Assembly: GCF_022539665.2 (NCBI RefSeq) | Contig: NC_081336.1 | Location: forward strand, 10,206,778-10,270,777 | Source of the DNA: Daphnia carinata | Lineage: Eukaryota > Arthropoda > Branchiopoda > Diplostraca > Daphniidae | DNA length: 64,000 nt | Direction: 5' to 3' | Part shown: positions 12,501 through 24,515 of the stretch, piece by piece | Layout: every line of letters begins with the position of its first letter | Numbering within the stretch: position 1 is the stretch's first letter | Translations under genes and position numbers: made by a program | Notes under the pieces: generated by a model | Database searches by the model: none | Seen by the model: the letters and a program-made list of their open reading frames with translations, nothing else | Told to the model about the DNA's origin: nothing

Positions 12501-15398
12501 AGTTTCAATATCTACATTCAAACAGCATCAAATATACGTGTATTCAATGTGAATATAGTGTTATAGAATCAGTTTCATCATCTACATTCAAACAGTATCA
12601 AATATACGTGTATTCAATGTGAATATAGTATGATACAGTGAGTTTCAATATCTACATTCAAACAGCATCAAATATACGTGTATTCAATGTGAATATAGTG
12701 TTATAGAATCAGTTTCATGATCTACATTCAAACAGTATCAAATATACGTGTATTCAATGTGAATATAGTGTGATACAGTGAGTTTCAATATCTACATTCA
12801 AACAGCATCAAATATACGTGTATTCAATGTGAATATAGTGTTATAGAATCAGTTTCATGATCTACATTCAAACAGTATCAAATATACGTGTATTCAATGT
12901 GAATATAGTGTTATAGAATCAGTTTCATGATCTACATTCAAACAGTATCAAATATACGTGTATTCAATGTGAATATAGTATGATACAGTGAGTTTCAATA
13001 TCTACATTCAAACAGCATCAAATATACGTGTATTCAATGTGAATATAGTGTTATAGAATCAGTTTCATGATCTACATTCAAACAGTATCAAATATACGTG
13101 TATTCAATGTGAATATAGTGTGATACAGTGAGTTTCAATATCTACATTCAAACAGCATCAAATATACGTGTATTCAATGTGAATATAGTGTTATAGATCA
13201 ATCAGTTTCAATGATCTACATTCAAACAGTATCAAATATACGTGTATTCAATGTGAATATAGTGTTATAGAATCAGTTTCATGATCTACATTCAAACAGT
13301 ATCAAATATACGTGTATTCAATGTGAATATAGTGTGATACAGTGAGTTTCAATATCTACATTCAAACAGCATCAAATATACGTGTATTCAATGTGAATAT
13401 AGTAGTTTCAATTATTCAAACAGCATCAAATATACGTGTATTCAATGTGAATATAGTTTCATGATCTACATTCAAACAGCATCAAATATACGTGTATTCA
13501 ATGTGAATATAGTGTTATAGAATCAGTTTCATGATCTACATTCAAACAGCATCAAATATACGTGTATTCAATGTGAATATAGTGTTATAGAATCAGTTTC
13601 ATCATCTACATTCAAACAGTATCAAATATACGTGTATTCAATGTGAATATAGTGTGATACAGTGAGTTTCAATATCTACATTCAAACAGCATCAAATATA
13701 CGTGTATTCAATGTGAATATAGTATGATACAGTGAGTTTCAATATCTACATTCAAACAGTATCAAATATACGTGTATTCAATGTGAATATAGTGTTATAG
13801 AATCAGTTTCATCATCTACATTCAAACAGTATCAAATATACGTGTATTCAATGTGAATATAGTATGATACAGTGAGTTTCAATATCTACATTGAAACAGC
13901 ATCAAATATACGTGTATTCAATGTGAATATAGTGTTATAGAATCAGTTTCATCATCTACATTCAAACAGTATCAAATATACGTGTATTCAATGTGAATAT
14001 AGTGTGATACAGTGAGTTTCAATATCAACTTTCAAACAGCATCAAATATACGTGTATTCAATGTGAATATAGTGTGATGCAGTGAGTTTCAATATCTACA
14101 TTCAAACAGCATCAAATATACGTGTATTCAATGTGAATATAGTGTTATAGAATCAGTTTCATGATCTACATTCAAACAGCATCAAATATACGTGTATTCA
14201 ATGTGAATATAGTGTTATATAATCAGTTTCATGATCTACATTCAAACAGTATCAAATATACGTGTATTCAATGTGAATATAGTGTGATACAGTGAGTTTC
14301 AATATCTACATTCAAACAGCATCAAATATACGTGTATTCAATGTGAATATAGTGTGATACAGCCAGCTTTAATATCTATATTCAAACAGCATTAAATATA
14401 CGTGTATTCAATGTGATTATAGTGTTATAGAATCAGTTTCATGATCTACATTCAAACAGTATCAAATATTCATGTATTCAATGTGAATATAGTGTGATAC
14501 AGTGAGTTTCAATATCTACATTCAAACAGCATCAAATATACGTGTATTCAATGTGAATATAGTGTTATAGAATCAGTTTCATGATCTACATTCAAACTGC
14601 ATCAAATATACGTGTATTCAATGTGAATATAGTGTTATAGAATCAGTTTCATGATCTACATTCAAACAGTATCAAATATACATGTATTAAATGTGAATAT
14701 AGTTTGATACAGTGAGTTTCAATATCTACATTCAAACAGCATTAAATATACGTGTATTCAATTTGAATATAGTGTTGTCAAATCAGTTTGATGATCTACA
14801 TTAAAACAGCATTAAATATACGTGTATTCAATGTGAATATAGTGTTATAGAATCAGTTTCATGATCTACATTCAAACAGTATCAAATATACGTGTATTCA
14901 ATGTGAATATAGGGTTATAGAATCAGTTTCATGATCTACATTCAAACAGTATTAAATATACGTCTATTCAATGTGAATATAGTGTGATACAGTGAGTTTC
15001 AATATCTACTTTCAAACAACATCAAATATACGTGTATTCAATGTGAATATAGTGTTATAAAGTCAGTTTGATGATCTACATTAAAACAGCATCAAATATA
15101 CGTGTATTCAATGTGAATATAGTGTGATACAGTGAGTTTCAATATCTACATTTAAACAGCATCAAATATACGTGTATTCAATGTGAATATAGTATGATAC
15201 AGTGAGTTTCAATATCTAAATTCAATCAGCATCAAATATACGTGTATTCAATTTGAATATAGTGTTATAGAATCAGTTTCATGATCTACATTCAAACAGT
15301 ATCAAATATACGTGTATTCAATGTGAATATAGTGTGATACAGTGGGTTTAATATCTACATTCAAATAGCATCAAATATACGTGTATTCAATGTGAATA
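9598..15398. repeat. 70-bp satellite array, right part
   Basis: About 83 units of the same two-class satellite. Between about 11900 and 13200 classes A and B often alternate, giving a loose 140-bp dimer. Shortened hybrid units occur near 13400-13460. Monomers become more divergent towards the right edge (14300-15398), as expected at the border of a homogenised array. The array ends in AT-rich unique DNA. Confidence 0.97.
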
Positions 15399-15543
15399 AT
15401 GTTTTAAAGAATAAGGCACATAATAGATAGCTTGTGCAAAGATGGTTGGCGATTGAAAAGGACTATATCTTCATCCAACATATGCCTTTCAATCAAATCA
15501 CCTAACTAAGAAAAAAAAAGGAAATGGTTTATTTAAATTTATT

Positions 15544-16936
15544 TTAAAGTTTACTAATACATTCGGCAAATTTTAGGATATGGTTTAGCTTCAGATTGCG
15601 GGCTATACTATCGCAGTTTCCATCTTTCAAGAACTTTTTGAAATCTGAGTCTTTCTTTTGAAGATAATTGGCGCCGGGATAAACGTCTGCTCCATTTTCG
15701 ACTAATTTCCTCATGAGCTCAATGTTTGCTTCGTCACACGAGTAGGGAAAGTCAAAATTTTGGCAACCAATTCTGGAACTCCCACTTGATCAATCCGCAA
15801 ATTTGGATCGGGTGAAATGACCGTTCTACCCGAGAAATCGACACACTTTTCTGAAAGATTTCCACGAAAATGTCCCAGTTTGCCTTGAAGACGTTGAACA
15901 ATACCACGCGATGCCTTTTTTGGCTGCATGTTTCGAGGGATGCCAGATAATTCAGTGTTAATATAAAGAGCGCACTGCAACTGTAAAAAGTCCCAATCTT
16001 TGAGAATCATTTGAATTTTTGCACCCATGAGACGGTGCTTAACAATCACGTCGTTCAAGGAAATAATTTTTGTAAGTTTCATAGTCAAGTCATCTTCATT
16101 TGTTTCTGCCTTTAAATCTGACACTACAGAAGGTCGGATGCAAACTGGCGGGACGGCCACGCGGGTCAGGATCATATTCTTGGGATGACCATGTTCCGGA
16201 TTCATCAAGAGAAATTGAATGTGTTCATCAGGAATTCGTTCAAACAAATGAAGGATCTCCAGTGGACTGAGCATGTTGAAGAGACCATGTGAAATCATTG
16301 GTTCTATTTCTTTTTGAACTGTACAGCATTTTCATATGCTACCAGCTGTTCATTCAGAATAGTATTATCTTCCTTGACACTTCTAAATTTTTCAGGTGAA
16401 ATCTTCAACATGCCGCATTTTTTTACCATACGATTGAGATCATTGCAGTGAGGGCAGCGAGTTACTTCTTTGCACCCTTCTTGAATTTGCTTCCTCAGTG
16501 CTTTCTTAGTCAGATAAGGAATTTTTGGGTTCCTTAATTTTTCTCTATAAATTTTCTTCATCTTGTCATTAAGCAGAACAGGCGAGCACGTCTTGCAAAT
16601 TATTTGCAGTACAGTTATTACTGCTTGGAAATAGCCAACATGAAAAACTGGAAGTTCCAAATCTATGTAACCAAAATGTCCTACACATTCTGTCAGGCCT
16701 TTACCACAGGTCTCACATTTGGCATCTTTAACACTCATCCCCTAGGAAAAAAGTGATGTAAAATATGATACATGATTTGAGTTTATGGGGTATTAATGTG
16801 CCATTCGCCATCAAGCATTCCATATTGCACAGGTGTTCGGGAAGAATCACGATTGTACAAATTTTGTGCTACAACTTGCATATGGGCTTGCTGTTGTATT
16901 TGCTGCGGGCTCGCAATTCCAAAGCTTACTTTGGCT
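15544..16936 (-). pseudogene. Truncated RNA polymerase III largest-subunit copy
   Basis: The minus strand encodes the N-terminal part of the Pol III largest subunit (RPC1/POLR3A, normally about 1390 residues). Exon-like block 16810-16936 carries the sequence with QQQAHMQVVAQNLYNRD. Block 16304-16742 carries the zinc clamp motif CETCGKGLTECVGHFGYIDL. Block 15711-16298 carries [11 protein letters not shown]...[10 protein letters not shown] and [16 protein letters not shown]. Block 15544-15710 carries [20 protein letters not shown]. An intron-like gap (about 16743-16809) ends in TTTTTTCCTAG, so the copy is not retroposed, but no GT donor is present. One-base frame changes occur at about 16300 and 15725. 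Homology stops before the catalytic NADFDGD region, near the satellite edge. It is a truncated, probably dead duplicate. Confidence 0.85.
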
Positions 16937-18113
16937 CTACAGTTGTAAGAACAAGTTAGGTATATATCAAGTTTTTCCTGATCTCAAATACAACTTCTAG
17001 TTTAAAATTTTACGGAAACTAAAGGTGAGTTGAAAATTTGTAACTTACATCTTCCTATGATGGTAGCATCAGTTTCCCGATACTGTTCTTTAACTATAAT
17101 GTAGCTTTATTCCTTAATTATCGTTCCTATTCAAAATTTCTTTGGCTAGAAAAAGCACGTGGTCCATCAAAAGGCAAGAAACATAAGGTGAGTTCAGCTG
17201 ACGAGCTGAAAGGTTTTGACCTGGTTTTGACTAATCTTCAGTGGTATCCGGCGTTGCTGGTATTACTTGAAACAAAAAATAAATAAACTAGAGCTGTCGC
17301 GTGGGCCTTCGGCAAGATGGAGAGGGAGGGGAATGCAGTTACAATTTGCACCTACTAGATTGCATTACATGATAGTTGGTAAAGCAAGTGTTAGCGCCTG
17401 TGTGAGCGCCACCTACCGCCGTGAAGATCAAGTATCCATCCTGTGTTGTTTGTAATTTATTTTTCAAAGCTGAACAGTAAAAGGTGATATGGATAATTAA
17501 GTGATGGAGATTTTAAAAAGAATGTTTTTCAAAGATTTTCCTACATCAAATTCTATTCTTCCTCATATTTTGGGGGGAAAGGGAAAGTCACGTGATACGA
17601 ACCTCCCACGCCGGTTAAAAGAAAGAAAAAAAACGAATGAAAAAATTCGTTTCAATAACGGCCGCAGGTGTGCGTTGCGTCTGAATGTTACGACGCGTAG
17701 CCTACACACATTCGTGTAGCTCAAAACCTATAACCGTATGCAAAGCAGCCCCGAAGCCATTCAACGAGAAGGAAAGGCTCATCTCACATTGTTTTGTTTT
17801 TTTCTTCTTTTCTTGTCTGTTGCGCATCTACGTGTAAAGACACGTCGGCACTCGCACGCGTAATGTCTTCAAAAAAAAAATTTTTTCGTTTTTTTTTCAC
17901 CTTTACGCTATAGAGCCAGGTGGCGAAAAGGTGTGCATTCCCCCGCAGTCCCGAACTTCAAGTAGCTGAGCTTCTCCAAGGCCACATCATCACACGGACA
18001 AGCTACGTATGTGGCTCCTTTCCTGACATTTCAGAAATGTTTTCGATTCCTGCAATTCTCGAATTTATTCGACAAAGGTATAAAACGATGTGTGAAGAAA
18101 AACAAGTTTCCAT
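16937..18113. other. Intergenic, no recognised gene
   Basis: Upstream of the POLR3A fragment. Two short plus-strand stretches have splice-like borders (AAACTAAAG|GTGAGT near 17023; CTAG 17151-17186 AAG|GTGAGT), but no continuous reading frame joins them and I recognise no protein. Homopolymer A/T runs occur near 17870. Confidence 0.5.
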
Positions 18114-18330
18114 CTCGTAGACAGTGTATTGGATTTGGTACTTTTTTAAACTTAAAATCAAATCCTTGAAAAAAAAGGCCCGGCAAATCATTCCAAATCA
18201 AATCAGCGTGAAAAACCGGTTTTTCAAATCAAATCTTTGAAAATATGGCTGAAATCCAAATCATTTTATATTTTTAAAAATCCAAATCAAATCCAAATCA
18301 AATCCAAATCAAATCCAAATCAAATCCAAT

Positions 18331-20715
18331 TTATTTTACTTTTTTCTCTTGCCGATTGACAGTTTCCAAAAGATGAGCATTTCGTTTAATGAATACAAGC
18401 ATGTCAAACAATTTGGGTTTTATCTTGTTTCTTTTTGCTGACAAAATGTCAACTGCCGTGCTAAATGCACGCTCAATATTAGCGGAAGAACATGGAATTC
18501 CCATGATATCCCTTGCAATTGGGGCTAAGGCTAGGAATCTATGTTGATTAAGATTCCAATATTCACATGGACTAAACTCAAGACCAAATTGACCCTTTTC
18601 ATTCACAATTGGGGGCTCTTTCAGATAGTTATCAAATTCATCGAGCACTTTCGACACACCCCTTGACAAAGTTCGTGGGCGAACGAGCACGCTGGCAAGT
18701 AGAGGACGGATGGATCGTCTTGCTCGCTTATGAACAGGTGTAGCTGATGGATTTTCATTTGCTTTACGTGTTCTTTCATCTTCAGCACCACTGCCAGAGT
18801 TGTCTTCATTGTCTCCCCCTTCTTCGTTACCACCTAAAATTTCAAATAATAAATTCAACCATATAAAACAGCTTACCTAAGACACAAATGTGCATAAGAC
18901 GCATGAATGTAAAAGTGGTTTTCATACCGACTGTACGATAGCGCAATCTCAGTAATTCCTTAGCAGTAGCAATGACGTCTTCTTCGTCTTCTCCGGCTGC
19001 TGTTATCCACGTTCCCTTTATTCTTGGGTCAAGCAGTGATCCTGCTTAGTTAAGAAAGTTAAAGAAATAGTATCATAACCATATCAGTGACTTCAACGTT
19101 AATACATACCCAATACAAAAAAGGTGTCTTTTGTAACCCATCCCAATCGTTTAGTGAGAGATGTGCTTAATTCTTCTGCCATACTTTTGCAAGAAATTAT
19201 GAATTTTGCTTCGTGATTCATTTTTGGGTCCGAAGAACATTGGTTTACCAAATCCAAATAAAATGGAATTACCAATCCTACTGTTTCCGTATCCTTCTGG
19301 AAAACGTCTGTTGCAATTTTGAAGGGCTCTAGTAGGGTAACGAACTCTTTTAAACATTTCAGTTCCAGAGATGAAAGTGATCCGTGAGCTTTGCAAGCAT
19401 TCAGTTTGACTGAAGGGTTGGGTCAATATCGATGGCGTTGAGGAAGTACTTCACCATTGAAAATTGCGAATTCCATCTAGTAAGATTCATCATTGGTATT
19501 TTAAATCCGACGGAATCTACCAGAACCTTAGTATCTACGACACTTCGCCGAACCCCTCCTACTATCTTACACAACAAATCCAGGGCCTCCGAAACTAATT
19601 TCTAAAAAAATTTGAGAACTGGTTAGGGGACAGCAAACAAGGAAATTGAAACAATGAACTGATACTTACATCGAGTGCCTTAAGTCCATCTTTAATGACT
19701 AACTGTGCCTGATGAGGCAAACATCCTGCGTGAGACTAAGTGGCTGTGACAAAACCCGTCTCGTTGATTTTCCAGCTGTTTTCTTATATCAGCTCTGCGA
19801 GGTCAATTTCTAATGCAGATACTAGATTTTCAATGACGATATCTTCATTTTGCGAACCGTCAGCTGATGACGTACACTCTAAGTATTCTGGAATCAAAAC
19901 GTAATTTGGTACTTCCATCCCGGCTTCGAGTTCTAGTTCAATGAATTCATCTTCCTTGTCTTCTCTGATGAAATTTGAGAGTTGTAATTGAAATGCAGCA
20001 GTCATGTTTGACGCATTATCAGTCACAGTGCGAACAACCTGGAAATATAAATGAATCATTATGCAGAATCGTAGAAATACAAAGATAAGGTACTAACCTT
20101 TCCATTCAGTTCCCAGTCGGAAACGACGCATTCGGACTCTGAGAGAATTGCTGCGGCTGTGTGATGTTTTGGCATCTCCTGCATGCTTAAAAAGCAGGTA
20201 AATGGAACGTAGTCGGCAGTTACTGAAGAACAAGAGACCCCCATAAATCCAGTCATGCTGTTTGATGACCAAAGGTCAAGCATAATGGTAACAACATCAC
20301 AAGATTTCAGCACTGTTTTTACTACTTCCGCAGTCCTTGAGTAGATTGATGGTATGATACCATCTCTCATTTTTTCATAGCTCGGAATTTGATATGTAGG
20401 TGCGGGAAATGAGATCAGCTTCCGAAATCCCTCTCGTTGCACTATTGTTAAAGGCAAATTGTCTGAAACATTCATTTCGCCTAAAAGAGGCTCAATTTTC
20501 TTTTGAGTATCTTTTGGTATTTTTGGTGTTGCTATGAAATTCTTCATGGAAGACTGGATGGAAGGGGCTATTGCACGGTTACATTCTCTAACTTGCGATG
20601 CACCTCTTGATGCCCCTCTTGATCCAGCTCTTGATCCAGCTCTTGATCCACCTCTTGATCCACCTCGTGACCCTCTTGAAGCACCACGCTTGCTGCCACT
20701 ACCTGGTCCACCCAT
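18331..20715 (-). pseudogene. hAT transposase, multi-exon, broken
   Basis: Exon 1 (20098-20715) starts with a Ser-Arg-Gly repeat region and continues with hAT sequence (VTIMLDLWSS, which holds the first catalytic Asp region). It splices at AAG|GTTAGT to exon 2 (from 20038), which holds VTDNASNM, the second Asp block. Further pieces: CLPHQAQLVIKDGL near 19680-19730, LDLLCKIVGGVRRS...LTRWNSQFSM near 19460-19600, LEPFKIATDVFQKDT near 19280-19330, LLDPRIKGTW near 19030, and the hAT dimerisation domain 18331-18832 (SSANIERAFSTA). Damage includes a stop at 19784, an in-frame TAG near 19740 and a frameshift near 19400. Introns are 55-75 bp. No BED zinc finger is visible. The copy cannot make a full transposase as read. 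Confidence 0.85.
20595..20715 (-). repeat. 12-bp coding microrepeat in hAT transposase
   Basis: Imperfect 12-bp repeats (TCAAGAGSTGGA type) encode runs of SRGG/SRAG/SRGA at the N-terminus of the transposase, where many hAT proteins have a BED finger. Confidence 0.85.
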
Positions 20716-21652
20716 GTTTAATCACCTAAGAATGAAACCTGATAAATATGAGGACTTAAATCTTATACAAAGATAAGATCAGAAATGCAAACCCTATGTA
20801 TCTGTGGGATGTTAGAATGAGGACCCACAAACTCACTCGAAGACTTTTGCTGTCTTAAATGTGACACTTGACAGTGGCTGTCTGTGGCTATGGTACAAAT
20901 TAGAGGCAAAGTCAGCAAAAACTGGAAATAGAATATATGGGAGAGTCAACCAATTAGGCGCAAACAAAAATTGCAAGAAACTTACCGATCAGAATTGGCA
21001 GGTATCTGTAGAATGATAGAAGGAGGATGACAGAACAATACCCTCACTTGAGGACTTCTTGCTGCCTTGCCTGTGCCAACTGATAGTGACTATTTAGAGC
21101 CTAATTAGAGGCAAAGCCAAGTAAGAAGACAGCTTGTCAACCGTCACTTCAGCAACAACTAGAAGTAAAATATTTTCCATAGAAGACAATAAGATATATG
21201 CGAACAAATGTAGCAAATAAGTAACTTACCAATCAGAAAGGGAAGGTATCTGTAGGACGTGGAATGATGAGATAAAATTAGGATGATAAGTTGATAACAC
21301 GATATGTTAGCTGAGAACTGTTGTTGTCTTGCGTGTGACAAATGGGCAATGACTGCTAGTGACGATGAACGACGAAATTTACCCCACTTGCTACTTAATA
21401 GGCCTATAACTATGGCCCCTAAAACATCGGAAAACGTGCGAATCGCTCATGTCACTAGCGACATCTGCAAAGCAATTTTTGGAAGTAATGATTTGGATTT
21501 GATTTGGATTTTTCACGATATTTCAAATCAAATCCAAATCCAAAGCATCATTATAAAAAAATTTTGAAATCCAAATCAAATCAGCAAAATGATTTAATTT
21601 GATTTGGATTTGATTTGAATTTCGGGCAAAAATCCAATACACTGCTTGTAGA

Positions 21653-22098
21653 AAATGGCTTCTCTTTAATTAACTTAAAAAAAAATACTTAAACTTTGAT
21701 TTTTTCTTTTTTTTCCCATCAAAGGTGAAAATGTCCGTTTTTAAAGCCAGAGAAGAATCCGCCCCCACACAACAATACGAGAATTTACGATGGGCTGCCC
21801 ATCTCTCTTTTTAGTAATGCCGCTCTTCGTCTTTCCAAGGTTGAATAAATTAAATACCACAACTGGAAGGGGAAAAACAAAATCACGTTGCTTTTTGCTG
21901 GTGGGGGGAAGAATGTGAAAATGCACATCATTTTTTCCCATTTTTATTTCTTCTGCCTAAGAAAAGAACTTCAAACAAAAAGGGCACCGATAAGGTTCGT
22001 CGAGTTCGGATTTGCAAGTAATGTCTATTTTTAAAAAAGTATTTATCTAAATCCTATTAAAAATATATCTCTCTCTCTTTTTTGCCAATCATTTTCAG
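21653..22098. other. Non-coding gap before ZNFX1-like exons
   Basis: AT-rich, with homopolymer runs. A pyrimidine tract and AG at 22060-22098 form a plausible splice acceptor for the following exon. Nothing else is recognised. Confidence 0.5.
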
Positions 22099-23356
22099 CA
22101 CAAAAACTATGCAGCAAATTGTCCAGTATGTTCCAGGCAAAAACAGAACAACATGTTAAGTAAACAAGAAATCTGTACGGATTCAAGGATGAAGAAATCA
22201 AAGCAAAAAAAACAGAACCAATTCCTTCAGAGATACATATATATATAAATGGGCACGTAATACCAAAACTGAAGGTGAAATGTACACCTGCACACGTTAC
22301 GCTAAAGGTAACACATCAATTAAACATAAAAAAAGGTTCGTTGTTTGCACCAATGTGTTCCAAGCCGGTTTCATATTGATTGCTTGTATTCCACTTAGAT
22401 TTATTTTCTTGCCGGAGTGTGAACACTGTATCGAAGTGGAAGGAATGCGAAAAAGAAAATTGTGCTGTTGAAAGGCAACCCCCATTTGTTCTTCGAAAGG
22501 GCTGCCGCCCTAATGGAGAATTGCCGAAGTCTTCTCAAAAAGTGCCAGCCGCTTAACAGTCCGATCGTCATGTTTGTTTATGAAAGTTTCTGGGATATTT
22601 GGGCACAGTTAAGACCAAAGATGAAAGGCAACGGAAAGAAAGTCAAGCCGTCAATTGGGTCCGACATACGTTTTCAAATCGAAGTCAATCTGAGTGTGAT
22701 CGAGAGAGTGCTGGAAATGATGGCAAAAATGGTTCTGAAGGTTAATAAGCCGCACGACCCCCGTAGACCATTAGCGTCTACTCCTGCGCCCACGACAACC
22801 CAGTCGATATACCTGGCCCCGGAATTACGTGATGAAGTGCACGCTTTCATTCAGAAATTACTACTTTCTCTGTTTGAGAGATCCCGGATTTCCGTAGGAG
22901 AACATCGAACTGTCGAACGTGAATTGGAGCGATTGGAATATATTCAAGCTTATTTTGATAAAAAGCTCTGCACTCTTTCCAACCGTTGGGGTAACATCGT
23001 CTGAAAACCAAGTCATACAAAAACTTCTAATGAACAACGTTCGAGTGCTGGAAGATGGAGGAAAAATTGAGATAAAATCTGCGTTGGAAAAATTGGGAGC
23101 CAAACTGAAAACTGGTCTTGAATTAGCGACAAGGAGCGGAGAGAAATTGTTTCGGCAATTGGATTAGCACAAGGACATTGGTATAAATGTCCCAACGGCC
23201 ATATTTATGCCATCGGAGACTGTGGAGGAGCTATGGAGGAAAGCAGATGCAACGAATGTAGCACTGTTATAGGAGGGCGGAGTCACCGATTGCGCGACGG
23301 TAATAGTTTTGCTGCGGAGATGGATAATGCCACTCGCCCCGCTTATCCATTCTAAG
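22099..23356 (+). pseudogene. ZNFX1-like C-terminal region, RZ zinc finger
   Basis: Plus-strand pieces in the order expected for the C-terminal part of an NFX1-type zinc-finger helicase (ZNFX1 family, about 1900 residues in vertebrates). After a good acceptor at 22098 comes HKNYAANCPVCSRQ, Cys-rich. At about 22399-22450 FLPECEHCIEVEGM matches the conserved Cys/His block that precedes the family's cysteine-rich region. 22423-23000 is a helical segment (NPHLFFERAAALMENC...). 23137-23356 encodes an RZ-type finger: GHWYKCPNGH, DCGGAM, CNEC, GGRSHRL, then a stop. The helical segment runs in frame 1, shifts to frame 2 at about 22990 and returns to frame 1 at about 23135. Material between the VEGM block and the helical segment is missing. 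A 55-bp GT-AG intron at 22992-23046 is possible but the sequence there looks coding. It is probably a broken copy; assembly indels are an alternative. Confidence 0.75.
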
Positions 23357-24122
23357 CATGAATTCATGTTCTTATTTGCCTCCCTTTTTATCTCTTTTTT
23401 CTTTTCGTTTCAACTTCTTAATTTTGATATAATTGCATGTTCTAAGCATGGGTTTAAATTTAGAACGCAAGCAATGGGGGATAGCAGTTGCTTTTTTTAT
23501 TAAACACGTTGGTTGTTGAAACTACCAATTTATTTTTTCTTCGTTATCTTCAAAATAATCAATTTGAACTTCGGCAGTTGCTAAAAAATGCAAATCCCGT
23601 AGTTTATTTTGTACTTCCACCCCTTTTAAACAATTATCTGAAAAAATTCGCTAATGTCTTCCTGGTTCACTGCTATCTCCCGTAACGAGAAGTTTTCTAA
23701 AAAAAACCTTGCTTTGCTACCACTTAGTTAATCTAGTGTAGTAATTCGTTAACTTAGAAAAGTTGTTTTAAAACGGGGAAAAATGTATTGCACGATGAAA
23801 GATGAACTGACATAGATGTAACGACAACTAGATCGAATATCTTCTTTTGTTATTGCACATCTTGATGACAATCGAATATCTTCGCACTTTCAATTTTAAA
23901 CTCACATCTCACTAAAACAAAAGATCTACAGAATTGGATTTGTGGCAACCGATTACTTGGAGTGATTCTGTTAAACATCCAACATATTGGGTTTCAAAGG
24001 ACACATTCACTCACTGTCATTTCAAGTTAATTACGAGTTTATTAATTCTGTTTATTTGTTAGAAATGAAACGAGAGCATAAATTAGAAAAACAAGAAACA
24101 AGTAGGAATGGCGTGGTGAATG
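23357..24122. other. Intergenic, nothing recognised
   Basis: AT-rich sequence between the convergent ZNFX1-like exons and the minus-strand host gene. It should contain both 3' untranslated regions. No RNA gene or repeat recognised. Confidence 0.5.
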
Positions 24123-24397
24123 CTAAAGCGAAAACATCTGTCCAGCAAATGTTTTATTCCAATGGATCGGATGGAAGAAGTTGTACCACCTCTTCTTGGA
24201 CTGTTTCAATTTAGCCTGAACAAAACTAATTCTTTTTTCGAAAGCTTTCGTCTTACTGAAGGAATGCCTCAATGACGTAGCGTCCGGCGCCTTCGGATTT
24301 GAACCTTGATCGAATATCTGGATCAATGGAGTTAGTTTGCGGACGCTTTTACGACTGGTCTGCGATGCATTGCAATCTTCAGCCACTACATCCGGTT

Positions 24398-24515
24398 TCG
24401 ACTCGTCAGCCTTCATGGAAGGTTCTGATTCCTCCGGTTTCAACTCGTCAGCCTTCTTGGAAGGTTCTGTTGCCTCCGGTTTCAACTCGTCAGCATTCTT
24501 GAAAGGTTCTAGTTC
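24398..24515 (-). repeat. Intragenic minisatellite in host gene
   Basis: Three copies of a roughly 45-bp unit containing TCCGGTTTCAACTCGTCAGC encode ADELKPEATEPSKK-like repeats. Confidence 0.8.

Larger units (their letters stand above)
18122..21644 (-). mobile_element. hAT-superfamily DNA transposon, degenerate
   Basis: 3523 bp bounded by perfect 15-bp inverted repeats CAGTGTATTGGATTT (18122-18136 and, inverted, 21630-21644). The 8-bp flanks CTCGTAGA (18114-18121) and CTTGTAGA (21645-21652) form a target duplication with one mismatch. Both ends carry dense subterminal arrays of AAATCC/AAATCAAATCC (about 18200-18330 and 21490-21620). Between them lies a minus-strand hAT transposase. The 8-bp duplication, CAGTG termini and C-terminal dimerisation domain fit hAT. 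Confidence 0.95.

Noticed and set aside
16765-16959. Plus-strand ORF of 64 codons
   Set aside because: It is antisense to a recognisable POLR3A exon (QQQAHMQVVAQNLYNRD on the minus strand).
17023-17280. Plus-strand mini-exons with GTGAGT donors, ending near WYPALLVLLETKNK
   Set aside because: Phases do not join without a stop and no family was recognised; left as intergenic.
17267-18120. Three plus-strand ORFs of 60-75 codons
   Set aside because: No start context, no homology, low-complexity surroundings.
19151-19426. 91-codon minus ORF as a gene
   Set aside because: It is a shadow: the true hAT frame (LEPFKIATDVFQ) runs over the same bases in another frame.
22992-23046. 55-bp intron in the ZNFX1-like gene
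   Set aside because: GT-AG borders exist and phase fits, but there is no pyrimidine tract and the sequence itself reads as a helical coding segment; a frameshift is preferred but not proven.
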